DNA from: Bacteriovoracaceae bacterium
GTDB lineage: Bacteria > Bdellovibrionota > Bacteriovoracia > Bacteriovoracales > Bacteriovoracaceae
DNA length: 6,484 nucleotides
Reading direction: 5' to 3'
Assembly: GCA_023151145.1 (NCBI GenBank)
Contig: JAKLJM010000132.1
Span: 1-6,484, forward strand
Below are positions 1 to 5,076 of the stretch, piece by piece. How positions within the stretch are numbered: position 1 is the stretch's first letter; the number at the start of each line of letters is the position of its first letter. Under the pieces are notes generated by a model, which searched no databases, had not been told where the DNA came from, and worked only from the letters and a program-made list of their open reading frames with translations. A program made the translations under genes and the position numbers.

Positions 1-627
1 AAAATACCTGTTAATTGCCAGGAAGTTGTCATCTACAACGGTGTGAGCTTAGTTGATCCCATACCTGCGATACAAGATACGCTAAAACTTCCTACCAATG
101 CCCCTTATCTCTTTAGCATTGGAACAGTTGTCCCTAAAAAAAATTTTCATGTTCTTATTGATATGATGTTAGAGCTTCCTGAGTATCATCTCGTCATTGC
201 TGGAACACTCTTTCATCAATATGCCAAAGAAATGTCTGCTACTATTCATCAACTAAATTTACAGTCACGTATTCACTTGATTGGAACCATTGACGAACAA
301 TTGAAGTATAAACTTTATTTAAATGCCAAGGCATTTGTCTTTCCGTCTCTTTTAGAAGGTTTTGGTTTACCGGTGATTGAAGCGATGTCATTTGGTCTTC
401 CTATTATTGTCTCTCGTAAGACCAGTCTTCCAGAAATAGCAGGAACGGAAGCTTATTATTTTGATAACTATGATAAGCAAGTTATGGCGAAAATTGTTCT
501 TTCGGCCATCGAAAATCACAGCGAATTTAAAATGAATCATTTTAAAAATCGTGCAGCTCAATTCACATGGCAAAAAGCCAGTGATCAGTATTTAAAACTG
601 TATGAAAAATTTTTAATTAAAGCTTAG
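1..627 (+). CDS. Glycosyltransferase family 4 (GT-B) protein, 3' part, start outside window
   Basis: The reading frame is open from base 1, so the gene begins upstream; the GTG at 43 is internal, because the codons before it read V-I-Y-N-G-V, the usual GT4 motif just before the C-terminal Rossmann domain. The visible 208 codons form the donor-binding half of a GT-B enzyme. They contain F-S-I-G-T-V-V-P-K-K-N (glycine at codon 41, K47-N48), which matches the family's G-x-x-x-x-K-N donor-phosphate loop. They also contain the EX7E signature E-G-F-G-L-P-V-I-E (E119 and E127), followed by S-x-P-E-I-A-G. Such enzymes move a sugar from a nucleotide-sugar to a lipid, glycan or protein acceptor, usually in envelope polysaccharide synthesis; donor and acceptor cannot be read here. 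The TAG stop overlaps the stop of the convergent receiver gene. An A8 run (136-143) lies in the donor-loop codons; the frame is intact. Family assignment is firm, substrate unknown. Confidence 0.92.
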   Translation, partial: KIPVNCQEVVIYNGVSLVDPIPAIQDTLKLPTNAPYLFSIGTVVPKKNFHVLIDMMLELPEYHLVIAGTLFHQYAKEMSATIHQLNLQSRIHLIGTIDEQLKYKLYLNAKAFVFPSLLEGFGLPVIEAMSFGLPIIVSRKTSLPEIAGTEAYYFDNYDKQVMAKIVLSAIENHSEFKMNHFKNRAAQFTWQKASDQYLKLYEKFLIKA

Positions 628-977
628 TGCTTTTTGATAAAATCGATAATTTGTTCAAAACCATCGAGCTTATAGAACACACGATCTACATGAGGAGCAT
701 GTTTCTCTTTTTGAATGATATCATCCCCTGTAACTAAACAAACATAGACATTGGGATTATTTTTTTTCACAAGTTCAACAAAGTCATTTCCATTTTGAAT
801 CGGAAGATAAAAATCACAAAAAACATAACGAATGGTATCTTTATTTTTTTCAAATAAACTTAAACCTTCAACTGGATTAGTGGCTTCAAAAACTTTCATG
901 TTTCCAAAATTCTTTTTGAAATGAAGCAAAGCAAGCTCTCTAAATCCTGGCTCATCATCTATTAATAAAACACTCAT
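624..977 (-). CDS. Stand-alone response regulator receiver domain protein (CheY/Spo0F-like)
   Basis: A 117-residue protein that is only a receiver domain. It has the acidic pocket D7-D8-E9 after a hydrophobic first strand (S-V-L-L-I-D-D-E), the phospho-acceptor D55 in V-F-C-D-F-Y-L-P, the switch threonine T83 (L-V-T-G) and the conserved lysine K103. Phosphorylation at D55 by a histidine kinase is expected. No output domain follows, so it probably acts by protein-protein contact or as a phosphorelay step. K103 is followed by leucine instead of the usual proline. The start is uncertain: ATG at 977 is preferred, but the in-frame TTG directly before it (978-980) sits 7 nt after a GGAG element, versus 10 nt for the ATG. 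It is the last gene of the minus-strand run, 15 bp after the GT2-like gene. No kinase is visible nearby. Its stop overlaps that of the converging GT4 gene. Confidence 0.9.
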   Translation of the reverse strand: MSVLLIDDEPGFRELALLHFKKNFGNMKVFEATNPVEGLSLFEKNKDTIRYVFCDFYLPIQNGNDFVELVKKNNPNVYVCLVTGDDIIQKEKHAPHVDRVFYKLDGFEQIIDFIKKH

Positions 978-987
978 CAATTAAAGA

Positions 988-991
988 CTCC
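988..991 (-). promoter_or_regulatory. Ribosome binding site of the receiver gene
   Basis: The minus strand reads GGAG here, just after the TAA of the upstream glycosyltransferase gene. The spacing is 7 nt to TTG (980) and 10 nt to ATG (977), so the site does not settle the start codon. Both choices give the same protein apart from one residue. Confidence 0.55.
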
Positions 992-992
992 G

Positions 993-1877
993 TTATACTT
1001 TACGATAATTCTTATACTCTCCTATTCTATATCCAGTTAGATTTTCTACAACTTCAGAAATCCATAAACCCGGAACTTTTTTATCCCAACTCATTGGTAA
1101 GCTCATTAAATCAATAGGATTTTTATTTGTTTCTATCCAATGCTCCATGACTTTTGGGTGAGTATCTTTAAAAGCTCTTAGGCCAAAGTCCCTACGATAC
1201 TTAAATTCTGAATCAGAAAGTGCTTTTCCATGGTACAAAGTATCAAAAGCCTTCACTTTTTGATCCATCACCTTTTCTGCTCTGGCCCAGCCGTAATGAA
1301 AAATACGCGCCTTTATTAGTCGGGCATTGATTTTTGTGTCATTAGCATGGCGAAAACCTTGAGCATCTAACCAAGACTTTATGCCGAGCCCATTTTTTAT
1401 TAAACGAACTTCCCTTCTGTACATCGAACGAATGAATTTATAAGTGTCCACGTTGCCATAGAAATGCAGATAATTAAAAATCAAACCATGAATATGGTCC
1501 TCACTCTCCATCTGTTTTACGCCATCTAAAATAGAGTTTAAATCATCTTCATGAACGCACTCGTCACCTTGAATATACTGACAATACTTTCCCTGACATT
1601 CTGCTAATGCAATATTGGTTTGTTGGCTTAAGATTAAGCCTGCGGTCTTCATTTTTGGGTCCCAATGGGATTTTAAAAATTTATAACGATCACCTTTTAA
1701 ATGATCACGTAGGTATTCATAGGTTCCATCATCACCAGTTAAATCTTCACGATCAAAACCGACGTTGATGATCACTTCATCACAAATGGGATCAATGGAT
1801 TGTACTGACTCCAAAATTGGATAGCCCAGTGTTAAACCATTTTTAATAAAAGTGAATCCAGAAATTTGCTTTGACAT
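993..1877 (-). CDS. GT2-like (GT-A fold) glycosyltransferase
   Basis: A 294-residue protein that looks like a complete family-2-like glycosyltransferase. It opens with I-S-G-F-T-F-I-K-N-G and C-D-E-V-I-I-N-V-G (about residues 5-40), the nucleotide-binding first half of a GT-A fold. It continues to Y-I-Q-G-D-E (D105-E106), which sits where this fold has its metal-binding DXD-type motif. H-Y-G-W-A-R near 194-199 resembles a conserved C-terminal motif I associate with this subfamily. There is no signal peptide or membrane helix, so it should be cytoplasmic. The lysine- and tryptophan-rich C-terminal third (about 200-294) could bind the acceptor. ATG at 1875-1877 is the natural start, although no strong Shine-Dalgarno precedes it, suggesting translation coupled to the gene 22 bp upstream. 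It does not resemble the GT4 enzyme at the left edge. Donor and acceptor are unknown. Confidence 0.78.
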   Translation of the reverse strand: MSKQISGFTFIKNGLTLGYPILESVQSIDPICDEVIINVGFDREDLTGDDGTYEYLRDHLKGDRYKFLKSHWDPKMKTAGLILSQQTNIALAECQGKYCQYIQGDECVHEDDLNSILDGVKQMESEDHIHGLIFNYLHFYGNVDTYKFIRSMYRREVRLIKNGLGIKSWLDAQGFRHANDTKINARLIKARIFHYGWARAEKVMDQKVKAFDTLYHGKALSDSEFKYRRDFGLRAFKDTHPKVMEHWIETNKNPIDLMSLPMSWDKKVPGLWISEVVENLTGYRIGEYKNYRKV

Positions 1878-1899
1878 AGATTACCAACGGATTGAAAAA

Positions 1900-2196
1900 T
1901 TAATTACAACGATAAACATTAATGATCATTTCTTCGATGGGAAATCGAGATTCTTCTTCAACCAAGACTACTTCTGTCGACATTCTTTTGATCGAAATTT
2001 TCTGCCAATTATATTTCCAGCTGTTTGCAGAAAACCATTTGCTAAAAAGTGTGCAGGTATAATTTTTTGGTGTGCGATTAAAGATTGTGATAGTTGCTGT
2101 GTCTGCATTGATTTCAACCGATGCAGGAAGCGAGCCTCCTGCATTGATTGATTGAATAGAAAAACTGAAAGCCAACAACATTATTTTTAATTTCAT
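1900..2196 (-). CDS. Small secreted protein with signal peptide, function unknown
   Basis: A 98-residue protein I do not recognise. Residues 1-19 form a typical Sec signal peptide: K2 and K4, a hydrophobic core L-L-A-F-S-F-S-I, and a likely cleavage after S-I-N-A. The mature part is about 79 residues, with alternating hydrophobic patches (V-E-I-N-A, T-I-T-I-F, E-V-V-L-V) that suggest beta-strands. Exactly two cysteines, C48 and C97 near the C-terminus, could form a disulfide in the periplasm. No lipobox is present, so it is not an obvious lipoprotein. ATG at 2194-2196 is chosen because the signal peptide starts there; an in-frame TTG at 2208 would add four residues without helping. No clear Shine-Dalgarno is seen. 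It lies 15 bp after the E2 stop, in the same run, so it is probably co-transcribed with the dehydrogenase genes, an unexpected partnership. Confidence 0.72.
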   Translation of the reverse strand: MKLKIMLLAFSFSIQSINAGGSLPASVEINADTATITIFNRTPKNYTCTLFSKWFSANSWKYNWQKISIKRMSTEVVLVEEESRFPIEEMIINVYRCN

Positions 2197-2211
2197 ATTA
2201 TTGGCCAAAAA

Positions 2212-3507
2212 TTAAAATAAAGCTTCAGGATTTAAAGTCTGAAGTGTGTTGATAACGTGTCTTAAAAACTTTGATCCTACTTCACCGTCGATAATTCTAT
2301 GATCGTAAGTATGAGTTGCATACATCATTTGACGAATAGCAATTGCATCGTCTGCTGTTACGATTGGGCGTTTTTGAATTGTACCAACACAGAAAATACC
2401 AACTTGTGGCTGAAGAATAACTGGAGTGGCAGCTAATATACCGAATGAACCATTATTCGTGAACGTATAAGTTCCACCAGATAAATCATCCATCGTTAAT
2501 TTTTTCGTTTTAGCTTTTTTCACCAGTACATCAAGAGCACGTGCGATTCCGGTAATATTTAGGTTATCAGCACCTTTAATAACTGGAACAACAAGACCAT
2601 TTCCAGGAACGGCAACTGCACATCCTAAATTGATATCTTTTTTCATAACAATGTTATCGCCATCAATTGAAGAGTTTACCACTGGGAATTCTTTAAGCGC
2701 TTGAACTAAAGCATAAAGAATAAAGTGAGTATAAGTTAAAGAAAAACCTTCTTGCTTCTGGAAAGTGTCTTTATATTTTTCTCTGAACTTCACAAGGTTT
2801 GTCATATCCACTTCATCAATTGAATTAACGTGTGGGCTAGTCAATTTAGAAGCTTGCATATTTTTTGCGATAGCTTTTCTCATATTGTCCATAGGAACAA
2901 TCGTCACTCTCTCACCTGGGGCAAATGCCGGCATGCTTGGAGCTGTAGGCGCAGTTGGTGCTTTTGTAGCTGTTGCAGTAGTTGCTGCTCCACCTTTTCT
3001 CGTTGCTAAATAAGCTTCAAGATCAGACTTGTTTACACGTCCAGCTGCTCCTGTGCCTTTAACATTTGAAAGCTCTGCCAGAGAGATTCCAGCTTCTTCG
3101 GCCATAGCCTTTACAAGTGGAGTATAGAAACGACGACCTTCTTCTGTTGATACTGCCGCTACCGGCGCTGCGGTTGCAACTGCTGCTTGAGTAGCCACAG
3201 GAGCCGAGTCTGTTTTTGCAACTGGAGCTGCAGAGGCACCCGCTGAACCACCTTTAAATGGAACAGAAGTATCATCTTCAACAACTGCAATTAATTTTTG
3301 AACATCAACTGTATCGCCTTCTTTATATAATAACTCTTCAATTCTTCCACCCACTGGTGAAGGAATTTCAGATTCAACTTTATCGGTAGAAATCTCTAAA
3401 AGGATTTCATCTAATTTAATCATGTCACCTGGTTGTTTGTGCCATTTAGTGATTGTTCCTGTCGTGATCGACTCTCCCATTTGTGGCATTACGATTTCGT
3501 GTCTCAT
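2212..3507 (-). CDS. 2-oxo acid dehydrogenase complex E2 component (dihydrolipoyllysine-residue acyltransferase)
   Basis: A 431-residue E2 core subunit, which takes the acyl group from E1 on a swinging lipoyl arm and passes it to CoA. Domains in order: one lipoyl domain (about 2-78) with lipoylated K43 in S-T-D-K-V-E-S-E; an Ala/Pro-rich flexible linker (about 85-122); a peripheral-subunit-binding domain (about 126-168, with G-T-G-A-A-G-R-V); a second Ala/Thr/Pro linker (about 172-196); and the catalytic domain to the end, with D-H-R-I-I-D-G (H403 and D407 are the expected catalytic pair). The length fits a single-lipoyl E2. The lipoyl motif D-K-V-E-S-E-I-P-S-P is common in E2s named either 2-oxoglutarate or branched-chain/pyruvate type, so succinyl, acetyl or branched acyl specificity cannot be decided; sucB is possible but not assigned. 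It lies 41 bp downstream of E3 and is probably co-transcribed with it. The start is secured by a strong GGAGGA. Confidence 0.95.
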   Translation of the reverse strand: MRHEIVMPQMGESITTGTITKWHKQPGDMIKLDEILLEISTDKVESEIPSPVGGRIEELLYKEGDTVDVQKLIAVVEDDTSVPFKGGSAGASAAPVAKTDSAPVATQAAVATAAPVAAVSTEEGRRFYTPLVKAMAEEAGISLAELSNVKGTGAAGRVNKSDLEAYLATRKGGAATTATATKAPTAPTAPSMPAFAPGERVTIVPMDNMRKAIAKNMQASKLTSPHVNSIDEVDMTNLVKFREKYKDTFQKQEGFSLTYTHFILYALVQALKEFPVVNSSIDGDNIVMKKDINLGCAVAVPGNGLVVPVIKGADNLNITGIARALDVLVKKAKTKKLTMDDLSGGTYTFTNNGSFGILAATPVILQPQVGIFCVGTIQKRPIVTADDAIAIRQMMYATHTYDHRIIDGEVGSKFLRHVINTLQTLNPEALF

Positions 3508-3515
3508 ATTAATAT

Positions 3516-3521
3516 TCCTCC
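3516..3521 (-). promoter_or_regulatory. Strong Shine-Dalgarno of the E2 gene
   Basis: GGAGGA on the minus strand, 8 nt before the ATG at 3507. It is the best ribosome binding site in the window and fixes the E2 start. The other genes of this run have weaker sites, so E2 may be translated more strongly than its neighbours, in line with its many copies per complex. Confidence 0.8.
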
Positions 3522-3548
3522 GAGTAATCTTAATTAATTTTTTAAAGG

Positions 3549-4934
3549 CTAAAAGTTTAAAGCTCTTCCACGAGCTGCCATAACTGATTCTGCTAAGAAT
3601 TCACCTAATGTTGGATGCGGGTGAACTGTCGCAAAAATTTCTTCATCAATTCCTTCCATCGTTCTGAAAAGAACGTATTCATGAATTAACTCAGTGGCAT
3701 GAGTTCCTACAATATGGGCTCCTAAAAGCTCACCATGTTTTCCAAGAAGAGTTTTAACAAACCCGTCTTTCTCATTTGAAGCAACGGCTTTTCCGTTTGC
3801 CGTGAAAGGAAGTTTTCCAACTTTGTATTCGATACCTTTCGCTTTTAAATCTCTTTCAGTGTAACCAACTGAAGCGACTTGAGGCTGACAGTAAGTACAT
3901 CCTGGGATGTTCATCTTATCAATCGCGTGTGGATGTTTTCCACTTAAGTGTTCTGCTGCTACAACACCTTCATGAGAAGCTGCGTGAGCTAAAAGAGGAG
4001 GTCCTGAAACATCTCCAATAGCATAAATATTTGATACGTTCGTTTGATACATGTCGTTTACAGCAATGAAACCGCGATCTGTTTTGATCCCGACATTTTC
4101 AAGACCAATTCCGTCAATGTTTCCAGTCATACCAACGGCAATTAGACCCATTTCAAATTTATGTTCAGTAGTTTTTCCACCAACTGTTTCAAAAATTGAA
4201 ACGTCTTTACCATTGTTTTTAGCAGAAACTTTTTCAATTCCAAGAGACATCTTAATGCCATATTTTTTGTAAGCTTTTTCTACTTCAACAGAAGAATCAT
4301 CATCTTCAATTGGAAGCAAATGTTTTTGAAGTTCGAAAATATGAACATCTACTCCAAACGCATTCCAGAAATAAGCAAACTCTACCCCAATCGCCCCAGC
4401 ACCAATAATGGCGATAGACTTTGGAAGAGTTTCCATTTTAATGGCTTCCCAGGCACCAATTAATCTTTTTCCATCATGCTCTAAGCCTGGAAAAGTCTTA
4501 TAGTGCGCGCCAGAAGCGACAATAAGATTTTTAAAACCAACAGATTCAACACCTGTTGCAGTTTTAACTTCTAAAGTTGTGTTGTTTTTAATTTTACCAA
4601 ATCCAGAAATAACTTCGATATTGTTTTTCTTCATTAAGAAACCAACACCTTTTGAAATTCTATCTGAAATTCCTGAAGCGCGTTTTACTGCTTGAGCGCC
4701 ATCAAGACCTTTAAGTTCTACGTTAATTCCTAACTCTTTCATGTCATGAAGTTCATGAACCGAATGAGCAGATTTTAAAACCGCTTTTGTAGGAATACAT
4801 CCACGATTAAGGCAAACGCCTCCTAATTTATCCATTTCTACGATAGCGACTTTTTTACCAAGTTGAGAGGCACGAATGGCAGCAATATATCCACCAGGTC
4901 CGGCGCCAAGTACCACAACATCATAATTTTTCAT
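3549..4934 (-). CDS. lpdA: Dihydrolipoyl dehydrogenase (E3)
   Basis: A 461-residue flavoprotein disulfide reductase of normal length. It reoxidises the dihydrolipoyl arm of E2 and passes electrons through FAD to NAD+. It shows the FAD-binding G-A-G-P-G-G (10-15), the redox disulfide C41-x4-C46 in G-G-V-C-L-N-R-G-C-I-P-T-K, and the NAD-binding G-A-G-A-I-G (178-183). E201 ends the second strand and favours NAD+ over NADP+. The second FAD motif is Y-A-I-G-D (D308), and the C-terminal H-P-H-P-T-L-G-E carries the catalytic H440 with E445. An extra C346-x2-C349 pair (C-T-Y-C-Q-P) starts the dimerisation domain. It is the first gene of the minus-strand run, ahead of E2; E1 is absent. Start ATG at 4934 has AAGGA 8 nt upstream. 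The same E3 may also serve other lipoyl enzymes such as the glycine cleavage system. Confidence 0.97.
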   Translation of the reverse strand: MKNYDVVVLGAGPGGYIAAIRASQLGKKVAIVEMDKLGGVCLNRGCIPTKAVLKSAHSVHELHDMKELGINVELKGLDGAQAVKRASGISDRISKGVGFLMKKNNIEVISGFGKIKNNTTLEVKTATGVESVGFKNLIVASGAHYKTFPGLEHDGKRLIGAWEAIKMETLPKSIAIIGAGAIGVEFAYFWNAFGVDVHIFELQKHLLPIEDDDSSVEVEKAYKKYGIKMSLGIEKVSAKNNGKDVSIFETVGGKTTEHKFEMGLIAVGMTGNIDGIGLENVGIKTDRGFIAVNDMYQTNVSNIYAIGDVSGPPLLAHAASHEGVVAAEHLSGKHPHAIDKMNIPGCTYCQPQVASVGYTERDLKAKGIEYKVGKLPFTANGKAVASNEKDGFVKTLLGKHGELLGAHIVGTHATELIHEYVLFRTMEGIDEEIFATVHPHPTLGEFLAESVMAARGRALNF

Positions 4935-4942
4935 GCGTTGAA

Positions 4943-4947
4943 TCCTT
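4943..4947 (-). promoter_or_regulatory. Shine-Dalgarno of lpdA, inside a repeated AAAGGATT
   Basis: AAGGA on the minus strand, 8 nt before the lpdA ATG. It is part of AAAGGATT (4941-4948), which also occurs at 4980-4987, so the leader holds two copies of the same SD-like octamer. Only the copy near the ATG is placed for initiation. Confidence 0.6.
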
Positions 4948-4981
4948 TAAATTTTTAAGTTATAAGACTTTAAATTTTTAA
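4945..4981. repeat. Tandem 14-bp direct repeat in the lpdA leader
   Basis: CTTTAAATTTTTAA occurs exactly at 4945-4958 and 4968-4981, a 23-bp period, close to two helical turns. The first copy extended by one base (to 4959) is nearly palindromic. AATCCTTT octamers border the array at 4941-4948 and 4980-4987. The minus-strand sequence TATAAC lies between the copies (4959-4964). The identity is read directly from the sequence; a role as a regulator site or mRNA leader element is inference, because AT-rich DNA produces such repeats more easily. Confidence 0.7.
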
Positions 4982-4988
4982 TCCTTTG

Positions 4989-5017
4989 GTTTTAAGGTTC
5001 TCACCCTCTAAAGTCAA
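4989..5017 (-). promoter_or_regulatory. Candidate sigma70-like promoter for the lpdA operon
   Basis: The minus strand has TTGACT (5012-5017, 5 of 6 to the -35 consensus) and TAAAAC (4989-4994, 4 of 6 to the -10 consensus), separated by exactly 17 bp. Transcription would start near 4982 and give a leader of about 48 nt containing the direct repeats. An alternative -10, TATAAC at 4959-4964, matches better but has no -35. No transcript data support either. Confidence 0.4.
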
Positions 5018-5029
5018 TGAAATGAGGGT
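5003..5029. repeat. Inverted repeat ACCCTC-N15-GAGGGT
   Basis: Six-base perfect arms at 5003-5008 and 5024-5029 enclose the candidate lpdA -35 box (5012-5017). The placement suits a repressor operator. The arms are short and the loop long, so chance is a real alternative. No U-run follows on either strand, so it is not an intrinsic terminator. Confidence 0.5.
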
Positions 5030-5058
5030 CAATTCCCCACATTAATATACGGGAATTG
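5030..5058. promoter_or_regulatory. 29-bp dyad, possible operator, CAATTCCC-N13-GGGAATTG
   Basis: Eight-base perfect arms at 5030-5037 and 5051-5058 with a 13-base AT-rich spacer. The centre-to-centre distance of the arms is 21 bp, two helical turns, as for a dimeric regulator binding one DNA face. The right arm ends 18 bp before the exonuclease ATG, so the dyad could overlap the promoter or, if transcribed, form a hairpin near the ribosome binding site. It does not match an operator I know. The symmetry is seen; the role is inferred. Confidence 0.6.
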
Positions 5059-5061
5059 TTT

Positions 5062-5065
5062 AGGA
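5062..5065 (+). promoter_or_regulatory. Probable Shine-Dalgarno of the exonuclease gene
   Basis: AGGA lies 11 nt before the ATG at 5077, somewhat far but the best site present. An upstream in-frame TTG at 5056 would fall before it and inside the dyad arm, which supports the ATG as the start. Confidence 0.5.
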
Positions 5066-5076
5066 AAATACGAAGT

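Noticed and set aside
43..45. GTG as start of the left-edge glycosyltransferase
   Set aside because: The frame is open back to base 1 and the preceding codons encode the conserved V-I-Y-N-G-V motif, so the GTG is an internal valine.
388..573. Minus-strand open frame opposite the GT4 gene
   Set aside because: Short, no motif, inside a well-supported coding region.
1852..2151. Plus-strand open frame opposite the secreted-protein and GT2-like genes
   Set aside because: Cysteine- and phenylalanine-rich translation without a domain pattern, no ribosome binding site, and it overlaps two better-supported minus-strand genes.
2206..2208. TTG as start of the small secreted protein
   Set aside because: It would put four extra residues before a well-formed signal peptide that begins at the ATG at 2196.
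2765..3013. Plus-strand open frame opposite E2, with an Ala/Val-rich hydrophobic end
   Set aside because: The hydrophobic stretch is the mirror of the Ala/Thr/Pro linker codons of E2, not a real membrane segment.
3508..3548. Terminator between lpdA and E2
   Set aside because: Contains TTAATTAA and a T-run but no GC stem, and the strong E2 Shine-Dalgarno lies here; read-through is more likely.
4051..4272. Plus-strand open frame opposite lpdA
   Set aside because: Lies wholly inside a confidently assigned gene and has no motif.
5056..5058. TTG as start of the exonuclease
   Set aside because: It lies in the right arm of the dyad with no ribosome binding site before it. ATG at 5077 has AGGA upstream and leaves the whole exonuclease domain intact.
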